This document shows positions 8,496 through 19,296 of a DNA stretch of 55,406 nucleotides, piece by piece. The first letter of the stretch is position 1. Every line of letters begins with the position of its first letter. The notes below the pieces were generated by a model. The model was not told the DNA's origin and made no database searches. It saw only the letters and a program-made list of their open reading frames with translations. The stretch is from Aeromonas piscicola (GTDB lineage: Bacteria > Pseudomonadota > Gammaproteobacteria > Enterobacterales > Aeromonadaceae): the NCBI RefSeq assembly GCF_000820005.1, contig NZ_CDBL01000069.1, positions 352 to 55,757 on the forward strand. Direction: 5' to 3'. A program made the translations under genes and the position numbers.

Positions 8496-9911
8496 TTATT
8501 CAGCAGCCATACGCGCTTCGATATACGCCAGGGCACGATCGATGCGGGCGAGTACCCGCTCCTTGCCCACCAGCGCCATCACGGCGTCGATACCCGGGGA
8601 CTGACCCAAACCGGTCACGGCAACGCGCAGCGGCATGCCAACCTTGCCCATGCCCTGACCCAGCTCGGCGGCAGTGGCTTCAATCAGCTCGTGCAGCGCT
8701 TCGGTGGTCCAGCTATCCAGCGCCGCCAGCTTGGCCCTGGCCAGGGTCAGCGGCTCGGCAGCCACACCGCGCAGGTGCTTCTTGGCGGCAGCTTCGTCGA
8801 TGGCTTCGTACTCTTCGAACAGATAACGGCTCTGGGCGGCCATCTCCACCAGGGTATTGCAGCGCTCGGCCAGCAGGGTCACGACCTCGGCCAGGGCCGG
8901 GCCCTTGCTGGTGTCGATCTGCTGGTTTGCCATGTGCCAGGCCAGGTGCTTGGCAACATAGGTCGGATCCAGGCTGCGCATGTAGTGGTTGTTCAGCCAC
9001 AGCAGCTTGTCGGTGTTGAAGGCGGACGCCGACTTGGAGATGGCATCCAGGCTGAACAGCTTGATCATCTCGTCCAGCGTGAAGATCTCCTGATCGCCGT
9101 GGGACCAGCCCAGACGCACCAGATAGTTCAGCAGGGCTTCCGGCAGGTAGCCATCATCGCGGTACTGCATCACGGAGACGGCGCCGTGGCGCTTGGAGAG
9201 CTTGGCGCCGTCGTCGCCCAGGATCATGGAGACGTGGGCAAACTCCGGCACCGGCGCGTTCAGGGCCTTGTAGATGTTGATCTGGCGCGGGGTGTTGTTG
9301 ATGTGGTCTTCGCCACGCACCACGTGGGTGATCTCCATGTCCCAGTCATCGACCACCACACAGAAGTTGTAGGTGGGCGCGCCATCGGTGCGACGGATGA
9401 TGAGATCGTCCAGCTCTGTGTTGGCAAACTCGATGCGGCCACGCACGTGGTCGTCGAACACCACGGAGCCTTCGGTCGGGTTACGGAAGCGAATGACGTG
9501 CGGCGCATCGGCCGGATGATCGTGGGCCGCATCACGGCACTTGCCGTCATAGCGGGGCTTCTCGCCGCTGGCCATCTGGCCTTCGCGCAGCGCGTCCAGT
9601 CGCTCACGGGAGCAGTAGCACTTGTAGGCACGGCCATCTGCCAGCATTTCGTCGATGATGCCGTTGTAGCGGTCGAAACGCTTGGTCTGATAGTAGGGGC
9701 CCTCATCCCAGTTCAGCTCCAGCCATTCCATGCCCTCAATGATGGCGTCGATCGCCTCCTGAGTGGAACGTTCCAGGTCGGTATCCTCAATACGCAGCAC
9801 GAACTCACCGCCCTGGCTCTTTGCAAACAACCAGGAATAGAGTGCGGTACGGGCACCGCCGACATGCAAAAAGCCGGTCGGGCTGGGAGCAAAACGGGTT
9901 TTGACTTTCAT
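8496..9911 (-). CDS. gltX: Glutamyl-tRNA synthetase
   Basis: 471 residues, the usual length for a bacterial GluRS. Class I motifs are clear: the HIGH-like [16 protein letters not shown] at the N-terminus and the KMSKS-like KLSKRHG near residue 240. A zinc-site region lies between ([14 protein letters not shown]). It loads glutamate onto tRNA-Glu in the cytoplasm. The gene is monocistronic, ending at its own terminator, and directly follows the promoter side of the tRNA-Ala cluster on the same strand. tRNA clusters next to gltX are a common layout in gammaproteobacteria. Confidence 0.98.
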   Translation of the reverse strand: MKVKTRFAPSPTGFLHVGGARTALYSWLFAKSQGGEFVLRIEDTDLERSTQEAIDAIIEGMEWLELNWDEGPYYQTKRFDRYNGIIDEMLADGRAYKCYCSRERLDALREGQMASGEKPRYDGKCRDAAHDHPADAPHVIRFRNPTEGSVVFDDHVRGRIEFANTELDDLIIRRTDGAPTYNFCVVVDDWDMEITHVVRGEDHINNTPRQINIYKALNAPVPEFAHVSMILGDDGAKLSKRHGAVSVMQYRDDGYLPEALLNYLVRLGWSHGDQEIFTLDEMIKLFSLDAISKSASAFNTDKLLWLNNHYMRSLDPTYVAKHLAWHMANQQIDTSKGPALAEVVTLLAERCNTLVEMAAQSRYLFEEYEAIDEAAAKKHLRGVAAEPLTLARAKLAALDSWTTEALHELIEATAAELGQGMGKVGMPLRVAVTGLGQSPGIDAVMALVGKERVLARIDRALAYIEARMAAE

Positions 9912-10133
9912 CTTTAAGCCTTGTGTAGAGGGCCTTGGGCCAATTCGTTAGAAAAAACCGTCGCATTTTAGCACTCAGAATCCCGGATGGGAAAACCATG
10001 AGGCTGCGGCGCGCTAAAGTAGGGGGTTAAATTGGCCGGGCGACCGCTTGGCACCTGATATTTGAGGGGGATCGCAAAACAAAAGCGCCATTTCCGATTT
10101 GCTATGGGGAGTGTTGGAGAGCTGCCTCCTCCG

Positions 10134-10141
10134 GCCGATAT
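10134..10141 (+). promoter_or_regulatory. Possible FliA (sigma-28) -10 element of the chemoreceptor gene
   Basis: GCCGATAT matches the FliA -10 consensus GCCGATAA at seven of eight bases and lies 45 bp before the start codon. The -35 at the expected distance (about 10115-10122, TGGAGAGC) is a poor match to TAAAGTTT, so this is tentative. Nothing else is evident in 9912-10185. Confidence 0.3.
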
Positions 10142-10185
10142 TCAAATAACTCTCACACTACTTCTCACGAAACAAGGAAGAGACG

Positions 10186-12288
10186 ATGCAGTTCCGTTCT
10201 ATCCAGAATCGCATTCTGGTGATGGCCGGGATCGCCATGACCACAGCCCTGGTCATATTGATCCTGCTCAACCAGTATTCCGGTCAACAGACCCAGCAAC
10301 TGACCATCAGTTCCAGCCGTGCCGCCCTGCAACAGGAGGCCTGGCAGAAGGTCAGTGCCAACGCCCGCGCCGAGGCCGCCACCATCACCCAGTTGCTGCA
10401 AAAGGGGCTCTCCTATACCCAGCAGATGGCCAGTGCCCTCGCCCTGCAACAGGAGGGCAAGCTGCCGCTGGATCGCCAGCAAGCCACGGATCTGCTCAAG
10501 GCACAGCTCAACCTGGAACCGCAACTGTATGGTGCCTTCGCCGGCTTCGAGCCGAACGGCTTCGACGGCCAGGACGCCGCCTTCGCCGGTCAAACGGCGC
10601 TGGGCAGTGACAGCCAGGGCCGCTTCGTCCCCTACTTCTACCGTGACAAGGAGCAGATAGGCACAGACCTGCTGCTCTCCATCGAGAAGAGCGATGCCGA
10701 CGAGTTTGGCAACCCGGCCAACGACTACTACGCCTGCCCGAAACGGGAGGGGCGCTCCTGTCTCATCGATCCCTTCAAGGTGGACATCAACGGCCAGCAG
10801 GTGCTTGTGAGTACCATTACCACCCCCATCATGGTGGCGGGTCAATTCAAGGGCGTCGCCGCGCTGGATCTGGCGGTAGACTCCATCAGCCGGCAGGCCC
10901 AGTCCCTCAACAGCAACATCTATGATGGCAAGGGCGAGACCCTGATCGTCAGCGCCGCCGGCGTCATCACGGGTACCAGCGGCGACGCCAGCCTGCTGGG
11001 CAGCCGGGCCGACAAGCTGCTCGGCAACCAGTGGCAGCAGTATCTTAAACCGGAAGTGCAACGTCAGGAGCTGGACGAGTCGTTTCGTATCTCTGTGCCC
11101 ATCATGGTGCCGGGCATGAGCCGCAACTGGGCCATCATAGTCACCCTGCCCTACAAGGTGGTGCTGGCGGGCGCCGACCAGCTGGAGAGCCAGCTGAGCG
11201 ACATGAACCGGGCCGCCATGACCCAGCAACTGGTGGGCGCTCTCATAGTGCTGGTGCTGGCACTGGCCACCATGCTGGTGATAGCCCGCAGCATCACGGG
11301 CCCCATCCGCCAGATGGTCAGCCTGGTGGATGACATCGCCGATGGCGAGGGGGATCTCACCAAGCGCCTCACCACTCGATCAGTCGACGAGCTGGGGGAT
11401 CTCGCCAAGGGCATCAACCGCTTCATCGACAAGCTGCAGGTGCTGCTGGGGGATGTGCTGAAAACCGCCAGCGAGGTGAACCGCCACGCCGGCGATACCG
11501 ACCGCATCGCCGGCCAGACCGACACCAACCTGCAGCATCACCAGGCAGAGATGGAGCAGATGCTGACCGCGGTGCAGGAGATGTCCTATGTCAGCCAGGA
11601 GGTGGCCACCCATGCCAACAACACCGCCGACTCGGCCAAGCAGGCCCAGGGCGCGGCGGATCAGGGCAAGGTTCGCTTCCAGCAAGTGATCCAGTCGATG
11701 CATAAGGTGGCGGCCGAGGCCGGCAAGGGGGCTGAAGTGGTCGAAGGGCTGGCACATGACAGCGAGCAGATCACCAGCATACTGACGGTGATCCAGGGCA
11801 TTGCCGATCAGACCAACCTGCTGGCGCTCAATGCCGCCATCGAGGCCGCCCGCGCCGGTGAGCAGGGCCGCGGCTTTGCGGTGGTGGCCGACGAGGTGCG
11901 CAAGCTGGCGGGCAACACCCAGCAGGCGGTGCAGAACACCCAGGAGCTGATCGAGAAGATCCGTCACAGCTCGACCAATGCGGTCAACGCCATCCAGCAG
12001 AGCCAGCAGCTGACCCACCAGGCGGTGGGCGAGGCGGATCTGGCGGAAGAGGCGCTGGACAGCATCTACAAGGCCATCTCCACCATCAACGACATGACCT
12101 ATCAGATCGCCTCCGCCGCCGAGGAACAGAGCTCGGTCTCCGAGACAGTGTCCGGCAATCTGTCAAAAACCAATGCACTGGCCAACGACATCGCTCAGGA
12201 TGCGACCGAAACGGCCAAAGCCAGCCAGGCATTGCGTCAGGCGGCCGAGCGTTTACAGCAATTACTGGGACAATTTCGTCTCAGCTGA
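10186..12288 (+). CDS. Methyl-accepting chemotaxis protein with dCache sensor
   Basis: 700 residues; ATG at 10186 after AAGGAAG. Layout: cytoplasmic start, TM1 (about 9-30), a large periplasmic dCache-type domain (about 40-335, with [21 protein letters not shown] and [12 protein letters not shown]), TM2 (about 345-368), HAMP (about 368-420), and an MCP signalling domain whose conserved hairpin [20 protein letters not shown] leads to [13 protein letters not shown]. No CheR-binding pentapeptide is seen at the C-terminus. dCache receptors often sense amino acids or similar small ligands, but the ligand here is unknown. It would report to CheA/CheW; CheV is encoded at 49281. Confidence 0.95.
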   Translation: MQFRSIQNRILVMAGIAMTTALVILILLNQYSGQQTQQLTISSSRAALQQEAWQKVSANARAEAATITQLLQKGLSYTQQMASALALQQEGKLPLDRQQATDLLKAQLNLEPQLYGAFAGFEPNGFDGQDAAFAGQTALGSDSQGRFVPYFYRDKEQIGTDLLLSIEKSDADEFGNPANDYYACPKREGRSCLIDPFKVDINGQQVLVSTITTPIMVAGQFKGVAALDLAVDSISRQAQSLNSNIYDGKGETLIVSAAGVITGTSGDASLLGSRADKLLGNQWQQYLKPEVQRQELDESFRISVPIMVPGMSRNWAIIVTLPYKVVLAGADQLESQLSDMNRAAMTQQLVGALIVLVLALATMLVIARSITGPIRQMVSLVDDIADGEGDLTKRLTTRSVDELGDLAKGINRFIDKLQVLLGDVLKTASEVNRHAGDTDRIAGQTDTNLQHHQAEMEQMLTAVQEMSYVSQEVATHANNTADSAKQAQGAADQGKVRFQQVIQSMHKVAAEAGKGAEVVEGLAHDSEQITSILTVIQGIADQTNLLALNAAIEAARAGEQGRGFAVVADEVRKLAGNTQQAVQNTQELIEKIRHSSTNAVNAIQQSQQLTHQAVGEADLAEEALDSIYKAISTINDMTYQIASAAEEQSSVSETVSGNLSKTNALANDIAQDATETAKASQALRQAAERLQQLLGQFRLS

Positions 12289-12387
12289 TAATTTTCCGTA
12301 TCAGGACTCTCCCCCTCGGGGACGAGTCCGTTTACCATAGGCAAGGAATTTGCCTGATGGCAGGCAATGTAGTGAGAGGTAAATGCC

Positions 12388-13044
12388 GTGCCCACCCCGG
12401 ACCGTCGCCCACGTGGCCATAACAGACGAGCCCAGCAGCGTCGACAAGACGAATCACAAGGATCCCTGCTCCATCGTATCAATGCCGCTACCCTGCCCCT
12501 GCGTCAACGCATAGGCCAGGGGATGCGTGGCCTTGGCCAGCGCGGCCAGGAGGCCAAAGCAGGCAAATTCAAGCTGACCAGCCCGCTGCCCCGCAAACAC
12601 ACCATAGGCCTGCTGGTCCTGGTGCCCATCTGGCTGCTGTTGCTGGCCTGGGAACCCGCGCCTGCCGCCCCGAAAGTCGCCCCGTCCGGCTCGCTCGAGG
12701 TCCCCCTCGCCGTGCCTGCCCAGGCCCTGACGGCCGGCAATGGCAGCTCGGCCGCCGCCAAGCCGGTCGAAGAGAAAGTCAACGGCACCTGGCTGCAGCA
12801 CGACGTGCAGGCCGGCGAGACCCTCTACTCCATCTGGCGCAAGTTCGAGCTGCCGGGGGCCGAGCTCAGCCGGCTGATCGCCATCGAAGGGCCTGATCGA
12901 CCACTGACCCGGCTGCAATCGGGCAAGTCGGTGTTCATCCTGATCGATGACAACCGCCGCATCCAGCGGGTCGAGATCCGCTCCTACGGTCAGGCCATCT
13001 ATCGCTATGACCGACAGGGCGAAGGGTTCGCCCTCAAGGAGTAA
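12388..13044 (+). CDS. oapA: OapA/YtfB-family LysM-like cell-envelope protein
   Basis: 218 residues, GTG start at 12388 after GAGAGGT. The cytoplasmic N-terminus is Arg/Gln-rich, followed by one TM helix (about 70-88, IGLLVLVPIWLLLLAW), a Pro/Ala-rich linker, and a C-terminal OapA/LysM-like module (about 130-215, VQAGETLYSIWRKFELPGAELSRL ... LQSGKSVFILID). E. coli YtfB with this layout binds glycan strands and affects division; Haemophilus OapA is linked to colonisation. Those roles are known for relatives and only inferred here. It follows the chemoreceptor by 99 bp but its function is probably unrelated. Confidence 0.85.
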   Translation: MPTPDRRPRGHNRRAQQRRQDESQGSLLHRINAATLPLRQRIGQGMRGLGQRGQEAKAGKFKLTSPLPRKHTIGLLVLVPIWLLLLAWEPAPAAPKVAPSGSLEVPLAVPAQALTAGNGSSAAAKPVEEKVNGTWLQHDVQAGETLYSIWRKFELPGAELSRLIAIEGPDRPLTRLQSGKSVFILIDDNRRIQRVEIRSYGQAIYRYDRQGEGFALKE

Positions 13045-13046
13045 TG

Positions 13047-13077
13047 AAACGGGAGGCCATGGCCTCCCGTTTTTTTG
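13047..13077 (+). terminator. Terminator of the oapA-like gene
   Basis: AACGGGAGGCC / GGCCTCCCGTT around a short AT centre, with seven T. Confidence 0.9.
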
Positions 13078-13148
13078 ACCTGACGCCATTAAATAAGCCG
13101 CTGACTTCACAATATTTTTAGCTTGCTCAAAAAATGAAAAGCGCCAAA

Positions 13149-13176
13149 TTGACAAGGGATCGCGCTCACGTACAAT
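13149..13176 (+). promoter_or_regulatory. Promoter of the cold-shock gene
   Basis: TTGACA (13149-13154), a 16-bp spacer, TACAAT (13171-13176). It predicts a start near 13183 and therefore a leader of about 130 nt before the start codon at 13316, as in cspA-type genes whose mRNA leader senses cold. Confidence 0.75.
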
Positions 13177-13315
13177 CGTTTGTGCTTTAGACAGGGATTG
13201 TTCTACATGCTACTGGGACAAATTGACGTGGTCAGTCATGCTGCAACCCCTGATTTCTAGGCAAATGCTGCCCAACAAGGCTTAGTTTCATTTTGTTATA
13301 GATAGGACTTACCAC

Positions 13316-13525
13316 ATGTCTGACATTCGCACCGGCCAAGTAAAATGGTTCAATGAGACCAAGGGTTTTGGCTTTATCGAGCAATCCCAGGGACCGGACG
13401 TGTTCGTTCACTTCTCCTCCATCCAGAGCACGGGCTTCAAAACCCTGGCCGAAGGTCAAAAAGTCCAGTTCACTGTGACTCAGGGCCAAAAAGGCCCTCA
13501 GGCTGAGAACGTTACCCTGCTCTAA
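13316..13525 (+). CDS. CspA-family cold-shock protein
   Basis: 69 residues. Both RNA-binding motifs are intact: RNP1 KGFGFIE and RNP2 VFVHF, after the typical start [16 protein letters not shown]. Such proteins form a five-stranded OB fold that binds single-stranded RNA and DNA and melts mRNA structure. A consensus-like promoter 140 bp upstream and a strong terminator at 13544 make it monocistronic with a long 5' leader, which is the usual cold-inducible arrangement. Whether it is cold-induced or constitutive (CspC/E-like) cannot be told from the sequence. Confidence 0.96.
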   Translation: MSDIRTGQVKWFNETKGFGFIEQSQGPDVFVHFSSIQSTGFKTLAEGQKVQFTVTQGQKGPQAENVTLL

Positions 13526-13543
13526 GCCACGCCAGTGAGCCTG

Positions 13544-13573
13544 TAGGAGGAGACTTGCTCCTCCTATTTTTTT
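13544..13573 (+). terminator. Terminator of the cold-shock gene
   Basis: TAGGAGGAG, ACTTG loop, CTCCTCCTA, seven T. The 310 bp after it, up to 13884, hold no gene that I can support. Confidence 0.9.
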
Positions 13574-13884
13574 GCCCGCTATTCCCTGCCCCACAACGCC
13601 ACCGGTTATCAAGCCTCTCCTGCCCTGTCTGAGCGCCTTGTTTCGCCTCTCCTTTGCTGCTGCTCATCCACCACGGCTGACGCCTCGGTATCGCAAGCGC
13701 ATGACTGCAGATGCCACCACAGGCAAGGTGGTGAGGCATGTGAGCATGATGATATGTGAGCTGGCCCGAGACCCTGGACGCCGGGCGGACCAAGAAAAAC
13801 GCGCCAAACAGCGGATATGCGAATGCATCGCAGCGCGATACGGGTGACAGGAAGAAAACTGATGAGACAAAAAAGAAGAAAGAT

Positions 13885-13975
<91 letters not shown>

Positions 13976-14004
13976 CGTGCAAGAAGGGTATTATGAGAAG
14001 AAAT

Positions 14005-14080
<76 letters not shown>

Positions 14081-14105
14081 AACAGGATGTCACTTGCAAA
14101 TGTGT

Positions 14106-14181
<76 letters not shown>

Positions 14182-14206
14182 AACAGGATGTCACATTGCA
14201 AATGTT

Positions 14207-14282
<76 letters not shown>

Positions 14283-14317
14283 AACATAAATGGTCGTTTT
14301 GCGCTGGTGAAGATGAT

Positions 14318-14393
<76 letters not shown>

Positions 14394-14429
14394 ATCGGGC
14401 TGGATTGAACCAGTTTCATCATCACAATT

Positions 14430-14505
<76 letters not shown>

Positions 14506-14540
14506 AACAGCGTTGTCATTTTGTGGCCTGTGAGGATGAT

Positions 14541-14616
<76 letters not shown>

Positions 14617-14652
14617 ATCGGGCTGGATTGAACCAGTTTCATCATCACAATT

Positions 14653-14728
<76 letters not shown>

Positions 14729-14798
14729 ACACACCATAAAATGGCATCAAAACAAATCGTGCAGCATTTGGTTGCTTGCGCTACTGCACGGGAGCCGA

Positions 14799-14826
14799 AT
14801 TATAAGAGCAGTCTTTCCAATTGCAA
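14799..14826 (-). promoter_or_regulatory. Promoter of the tRNA-Gly cluster
   Basis: On the minus strand TTGCAA (14821-14826), 16-bp spacer, consensus TATAAT (14799-14804), then a GC-rich discriminator TCGGCTCCC. Confidence 0.75.
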
Positions 14827-14917
14827 GGGCTTTTTCGTCTGGTTGCGCGCGTTCGCTCAAAAGCTGGCCGAACTGTCGATTTTAGCAACCAATCGATGGC
14901 AACTCCTTGCCTGGCAC

Positions 14918-15463
14918 TCAGATCTTGAAGACATGGCTGCGATAGAAGCGCAGCTCGGCGATGGATTCGCGGATGTCGTCCAGCGCCTGATGGGAGCCGC
15001 TCTTGCTGAACTGATCCAGCAGTTCGGGCTGCCAGCGACGTACCAGCTCCTTGATGGTGCTGACGTCGACATTGCGGTAATGGAAGAAGGCTTCCAGCTC
15101 ACCCATGTGCTTGACCATGAAGCGGCGATCCTGGCCTATGCTGTTGCCGCACAGCGGGCTGGTGCGCTCCGGTACCCATTGGCGGATAAACTCAAGCGTC
15201 TCGGCCACGGCCCTGGCTTCGTCGTGCTGACTCGCCTTGACCCTGGCCACCAGCCCGCTCTTGGTATGGGTGTTGACGTTCCAGTCGTCCATCTTGGCCA
15301 GCTCTTCATCGCTCTGGTGGATGGCGATAACGGGCCCTTGTGCCAACACGTTCAGATCCTTGTCGGTGACTATGGTGGCGATCTCCAGTACCACGTTCTC
15401 TTCGGGGTCCAGACCCGTCATCTCCATGTCGATCCATACCAGGTTCTGCGCGCTGACTGTCAT
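14918..15463 (-). CDS. orn: Oligoribonuclease
   Basis: 181 residues from ATG 15463; the ORF could run 16 codons further but homologues begin at [19 protein letters not shown]. The DEDDh exonuclease motifs are present: [10 protein letters not shown] (Exo I), the central [11 protein letters not shown] (Exo II) and [10 protein letters not shown] (Exo III with His). It degrades 2-5-nt RNAs, including pGpG left from c-di-GMP, to mononucleotides, which links it to the EAL proteins in this window. It is divergent from rsgA with 91 bp between starts, as in E. coli. Confidence 0.97.
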   Translation of the reverse strand: MTVSAQNLVWIDMEMTGLDPEENVVLEIATIVTDKDLNVLAQGPVIAIHQSDEELAKMDDWNVNTHTKSGLVARVKASQHDEARAVAETLEFIRQWVPERTSPLCGNSIGQDRRFMVKHMGELEAFFHYRNVDVSTIKELVRRWQPELLDQFSKSGSHQALDDIRESIAELRFYRSHVFKI

Positions 15464-15554
15464 GATTGCTCTCTCTATTGGGAGGAATGGCGGAATTTTG
15501 CCAATTTGCATGTATCATACTGGCTTTGGATCTGTTCATAAACTGGCGAATCGA

Positions 15555-16589
15555 GTGGCAAAGAAAGCAAAACTCAATCTGGGTCAACAAAGGCGCGTCC
15601 AGGCCAACCGCGAGCGGCGGCTGCAAAAAGATCACACCACAGTGGTGGATGACACCCTGTTTGGCCCGGCTATCGAAGGGGTGGTGATAAGCCGCTTCGG
15701 TCAGCATGCGGACGTGGAAGCCGTCGATGGCACCATACACCGCAGCAACCTGCGTCGCAGCAGCATCAGCAGTCTGGTGTGCGGCGACAAGGTGGTCTGG
15801 CGTCCGGGCCTCAATGCCGCGACCGCAGGGGTCATAGAGGCGGTACATCCGCGCCACTCTGTGCTGACCCGGCCGGACTTCTACGACGGGGTCAAACCCA
15901 TCGCCGCCAACATAGACCAGATCATCATCGTCTCGGCGGTGATGCCCGAGTTCTCCACCAATATCGTCGACCGCTATCTGGTGGCCGCCGAGGATGTGGA
16001 GATACAGCCGCTCATAGTGCTGAACAAGGTCGACATGCTCGATGCAGCGGCCCGTGCCCGCATCGATAGTCAACTCGACCCCTATCGCAAGCTGGGCTAC
16101 CAGGTGATCCTGGTCAGTTGCGAGAGCGGCGAAGGGCTGGATGAACTCAAGGCCCAGTTCGAAGGCAAGATCAGCATTTTCGTCGGCCAGTCCGGGGTGG
16201 GAAAATCGTCGCTCACCAATGCCCTGATGCCGGGGCTGGATGTGCTGACCGGCGAGATCTCCGAAAACTCGGGACTCGGTACGCATACCACTACCACGGC
16301 GCGGCTCTATCACTTCCCGAGCGGCGGCGATCTCATCGATTCCCCCGGGATCCGCGAGTTCGCTCTCTGGCATCTGGAAGCCGATCGCATCACTTGGTGC
16401 TTCATCGAGTTTCGTGACTACCTGGGTGGTTGCCGATTCCGCGACTGCACCCACAAGGACGATCCCGGCTGTGCCTTGCGTGCGGCGGTCGACCGTGGCG
16501 ACATCAGCGCCGATCGCTTCCACAACTATCACCGCATCCTGGAAACCATGCAGGAAGCCCGCCACGGTCGGCAACAGGCCCGACTGTGA
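15555..16589 (+). CDS. rsgA: Ribosome small-subunit GTPase RsgA
   Basis: 344 residues with GTG at 15555 as start: homologues begin with a short basic tail like [22 protein letters not shown]. Upstream in-frame starts overlap orn and lack an RBS. An OB fold (about 40-110) is followed by a circularly permuted GTPase with motifs in order G4 (LNKVDML), G1 (GQSGVGKSS, about 211-219) and G3 (DSPGIREF), then a C-terminal zinc finger with Cys-His-Cys ligands in [14 protein letters not shown]. It matures and checks the 30S subunit. psd follows after 21 bp in the same direction. Confidence 0.96.
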   Translation: MAKKAKLNLGQQRRVQANRERRLQKDHTTVVDDTLFGPAIEGVVISRFGQHADVEAVDGTIHRSNLRRSSISSLVCGDKVVWRPGLNAATAGVIEAVHPRHSVLTRPDFYDGVKPIAANIDQIIIVSAVMPEFSTNIVDRYLVAAEDVEIQPLIVLNKVDMLDAAARARIDSQLDPYRKLGYQVILVSCESGEGLDELKAQFEGKISIFVGQSGVGKSSLTNALMPGLDVLTGEISENSGLGTHTTTTARLYHFPSGGDLIDSPGIREFALWHLEADRITWCFIEFRDYLGGCRFRDCTHKDDPGCALRAAVDRGDISADRFHNYHRILETMQEARHGRQQARL

Positions 16590-16610
16590 CCCATTCAACT
16601 TATTATTTCG

Positions 16611-17492
16611 ATGAAGATCATGAGCATCACTGACAACCTGAAAATTGCCGGTCAATACTGCCTGCCCAAACACGCCCTCTCCCGTCTGGTGGGCAAGCTG
16701 GCGGCTGCCGAAGCCGGCAACCTCACCACCAAGGTGATAGAGGCGTTTATCAAGCAGTACGGCGTCGACATGAGCGAGGCGCTGCACGAGAGTCCGGCCC
16801 ACTACAAGAGCTTCAACCAGTTCTTCACCCGTGAGCTCAAGCCGGGGATACGTCCGCTGGTAGAGGATGCAATGACTCTAGCCCTGCCGGTGGACGGCAC
16901 CGTCAGCCAGCTCGGCCCCATCCATCAGGGTCGCATCATCCAGGCCAAGGGCCACGACTACAGCGCCCGTGAACTGCTGGGTGGCTATGAGGATCTGGTG
17001 GCGCCGTTCAAGGATGGCGACTTTGCCACCATCTATCTGGCGCCCAAGGATTACCACCGCATCCACATGCCGCTGGACGGCGTGCTGGAGAGCATGGTGT
17101 TCGTACCGGGAGATCTCTTCTCCGTCAACCCGCTCACCGCCGAGAACGTGCCCAACCTGTTTGCCCGCAACGAACGGGTGGTCGCCACCTTCCGCACTCC
17201 CCATGGCCCCATGGCGCTGGTGCTGGTTGGCGCCACGATCGTCGCGAGTATCGAGACCATCTGGGCCGGCAATATTGCACCGACCAAGCAGAAGGAAGTG
17301 GTGCGCTGGGATTACAGCGGCGATGAAGCCATCACACTGCAAAAAGGGGCCGAGATGGGCCTGTTCAAGCTGGGCAGTACCGTGGTCTGCCTGTTCGGAC
17401 CTGGCATGCTGGCCGGCTTCGAGCCGCATCTGGCCAATGGCGTCACCACCCGCATGGGTCAACCCTTTGCCACATTGGCGGCCAAGGCATGA
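16611..17492 (+). CDS. psd: Phosphatidylserine decarboxylase proenzyme
   Basis: 293 residues from ATG 16611; ATG 16620 is an equally possible start with a GAAG just upstream. The proenzyme cuts itself at LGST (Gly255-Ser256), turning the serine into the pyruvoyl group of the small alpha chain. Other conserved parts are [23 protein letters not shown] and [13 protein letters not shown]. The enzyme makes phosphatidylethanolamine at the inner membrane. The stop codon overlaps the next start (ATGA), so the downstream small genes are co-transcribed with rsgA-psd. Confidence 0.97.
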   Translation: MKIMSITDNLKIAGQYCLPKHALSRLVGKLAAAEAGNLTTKVIEAFIKQYGVDMSEALHESPAHYKSFNQFFTRELKPGIRPLVEDAMTLALPVDGTVSQLGPIHQGRIIQAKGHDYSARELLGGYEDLVAPFKDGDFATIYLAPKDYHRIHMPLDGVLESMVFVPGDLFSVNPLTAENVPNLFARNERVVATFRTPHGPMALVLVGATIVASIETIWAGNIAPTKQKEVVRWDYSGDEAITLQKGAEMGLFKLGSTVVCLFGPGMLAGFEPHLANGVTTRMGQPFATLAAKA

Positions 17493-17758
17493 GTGACCAG
17501 CCAGGCGCCTCGCAACCAAAAAACCCGCTGCACGGCCTGACCCTGGAGGCGATCGTCACCGCCCTGGTCGAGCACTACGGCTGGGAAGAGCTGGGGCAGC
17601 AGATCAATATCCGCTGCTTCACCGAAGCTCCCAGCATCAAGTCCAGTCTGAAGTTCTTGCGCAAGACTCCCTGGGCCCGGGAGAAGGTCGAAAGCCTTTA
17701 TCTCTATGTCCAGCGCAAGCAAGCCAAATCGAAGAAGGAAGGGCCAGATGGCGTTTAA
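17489..17758 (+). CDS. VF530-family (DUF2132) small DNA-binding-like protein
   Basis: 89 residues. The core [27 protein letters not shown] and [20 protein letters not shown] is the hallmark of the VF530 family, whose structure suggests nucleic-acid binding. The role is unknown. It overlaps the psd stop by 4 bp and the next gene by 11 bp, so translation is probably coupled. Confidence 0.85.
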   Translation: MSDQPGASQPKNPLHGLTLEAIVTALVEHYGWEELGQQINIRCFTEAPSIKSSLKFLRKTPWAREKVESLYLYVQRKQAKSKKEGPDGV

Positions 17759-18011
17759 GATTACCTACACCTACAAGAAACAGACCAAAGAACTCGGCTA
17801 TGCGAACGACAAGTTCCGCAGCATCTACGACGCCATTGCCGCCGCCGAAGGGCTGGACCTCTCCAGCTTCCACGCCATGGAGGCCCAGCTGGCGCAGGTC
17901 TGCCGCCGCGACAAGAAGAGCGTGAAGGATTACCAGGAGAACTACTTCAAGGAGCTGGGTTTCTCCAACATCGTGATCGAACGGGACAATCTCGAAGACA
18001 AGCAGGAGTAA
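17748..18011 (+). CDS. Small conserved protein of unknown function (DUF2960-like)
   Basis: 87 residues from ATG 17748, which follows AAGGAAGGG; a start 42 bp earlier would lie deeper in the previous gene. The pattern [35 protein letters not shown] and the ending [14 protein letters not shown] resemble, from memory, DUF2960 proteins of Vibrio and Shewanella. It is soluble, with no signal peptide or TM helix. Function unknown. Confidence 0.72.
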   Translation: MAFKITYTYKKQTKELGYANDKFRSIYDAIAAAEGLDLSSFHAMEAQLAQVCRRDKKSVKDYQENYFKELGFSNIVIERDNLEDKQE

Positions 18012-18013
18012 GC

Positions 18014-18412
18014 ATGCGCACTCTGACTCTGATGGCCGCCTCCCTGCTGCTGGCGGCTTGCAGTACCCCGACCCAGCATATGGTCGGCAATGATCAGGAT
18101 ATCCACGGCTGTCGTGCCAGCGCCGGTTATCAATGGTCCGCGTTGACCAACCAGTGCGTACGCCTGTTCGAACAGGCGGTGCGGCTGCAATCGCTCGATG
18201 CGAATGAGACTGGCAGCGCCTTCGTGCTGTTCAATGCCGACCAGAGCCAGGCCGAACTGACCCTGCCAAGCGGTCAGCAAACCCGCCTGACCCGGCAAGG
18301 GGACGAGGGCAACTGGTCCTGGCAGGGCGGCGCCTATCAGCTCTTCCCCTGGAAGGGCTATGTGCTCAAATCTGGCGAGCAGGCACTGTTTCACGGCGAC
18401 AGCGCCCTCTGA
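18014..18412 (+). CDS. Small putative lipoprotein
   Basis: 132 residues; the start follows CAGGAG, which overlaps the end of the previous gene. The N-terminus MRTLTLMAASLLLAACSTP has a lipobox (LAAC) and the +2 Ser fits outer-membrane sorting. The mature part has two Cys (CRASAGYQWSALTNQC) and a beta-rich second half (LTLPSGQQTRLTRQG ... WSWQGGAYQL). That half faintly recalls MliC-type lysozyme inhibitors, but I cannot support the assignment. It is the last gene of the rsgA-psd transcription unit before the terminator at 18434. Confidence 0.8.
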   Translation: MRTLTLMAASLLLAACSTPTQHMVGNDQDIHGCRASAGYQWSALTNQCVRLFEQAVRLQSLDANETGSAFVLFNADQSQAELTLPSGQQTRLTRQGDEGNWSWQGGAYQLFPWKGYVLKSGEQALFHGDSAL

Positions 18413-18433
18413 TTGCCAGCTCATGCCATCAAG

Positions 18434-18462
18434 CGCCCCGGTTCCTGCCGGGGCGTTTTTTT
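18434..18462 (+). terminator. Terminator of the rsgA-psd operon
   Basis: CGCCCCGG, 6-nt loop, CCGGGGCG, seven T. Confidence 0.9.
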
Positions 18463-18550
18463 ATGGCTGCCGCACCATGCTGGCACGCGGGCGTAGCAGC
18501 CTGAATGAGCAGATGGCCGTATTCCACACCTCGCGGCACACGGCCTCCCC

Positions 18551-18589
18551 CAAAAAAACAAACACCCCGTTGCAGGCAACGGGGTGTTT
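18551..18589 (-). terminator. Terminator of the lipoprotein gene at 18631
   Basis: On the minus strand AAACACCCCGTTGC / GCAACGGGGTGTTT, then GTTTTTTT. Confidence 0.85.
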
Positions 18590-18630
18590 ATTGCAGGCCG
18601 CCAGGCAAGCGGGCGGCTGACAGAGGCGGA

Positions 18631-19125
18631 TCAGTTGCCCAGGGTAGAGAACAGGCTCTGTTCCAGGCTGCCGCGAGAGACGCAGACCGGGGTGATGGAG
18701 GGTGCCAGCACGCGCTCGCCGGAGGATTCAACGAAGTAGAGCTGGGTATTGCCCTTGACGTTGATGGTCGCCACGCTGTTGTTGCCGCTCTGGGTGATGA
18801 TCAGGTTGATCTGCAGATTGGGGTTGCCCAGCGCCACTTTGGAACCCATGGTGCCGCAATCCAGCCACTCCAGGCCATCGGCCGAGTTCTCGACATTGGC
18901 CGTCATCAGACCTGAGCCGCGCTGGCTGTTCTCGATGTTGAGGCCATGATCGCCAAACCACTTCTCGGCGCGGGCCCACACCAGATCCACCGGGATCTGC
19001 ATCTCCTGGGTGTTGTTGGTCGCCTTGGCAACCGGCGGATTATAGCGGTATTGCTCGCCGCCATTGTTATCGCTGGCACAACCGGCCATCAACAGGGCCA
19101 GGGCTACCCCCATTATCTTTTTCAT
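18631..19125 (-). CDS. Putative lipoprotein of unknown function
   Basis: 164 residues from ATG 19125, after AGAGAAGC; the ORF allows six more codons. MKKIMGVALALLMAGCASDNNGG has a lipobox (MAGC). The mature part opens with a short Tyr/Pro-rich stretch, followed by a domain with VDLVWARAEKWFGDHGLNIENSQRGSGLMTA, reminiscent of the BamC/NlpB 'helix-grip' pattern, and two further Cys. It is monocistronic. I do not recognise a specific function; the BamC resemblance is structural intuition only. Confidence 0.8.
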   Translation of the reverse strand: MKKIMGVALALLMAGCASDNNGGEQYRYNPPVAKATNNTQEMQIPVDLVWARAEKWFGDHGLNIENSQRGSGLMTANVENSADGLEWLDCGTMGSKVALGNPNLQINLIITQSGNNSVATINVKGNTQLYFVESSGERVLAPSITPVCVSRGSLEQSLFSTLGN

Positions 19126-19296
19126 GCTGCTTCTCTCATCCATATTATCCGGCCATAGGCCAACCGGCGGCTATTATGGCGTTGACGACACAGACTGTCA
19201 GCAGAGATCGGCAGAAATGCCTCAGCATTAACCCAAGCTTTACAAAACCAGCCTGCTATCATAGATTTGCTCGAAATTTCCCCCGTGAGTGCCTGC

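Noticed and set aside
10015..10042. FliA-like promoter TAAAGTAG ... GCCGGGCG before the chemoreceptor gene
   Set aside because: The -10 half fits poorly and the spacer is 12 instead of 11; the element at 10134 is a better, though still weak, candidate.
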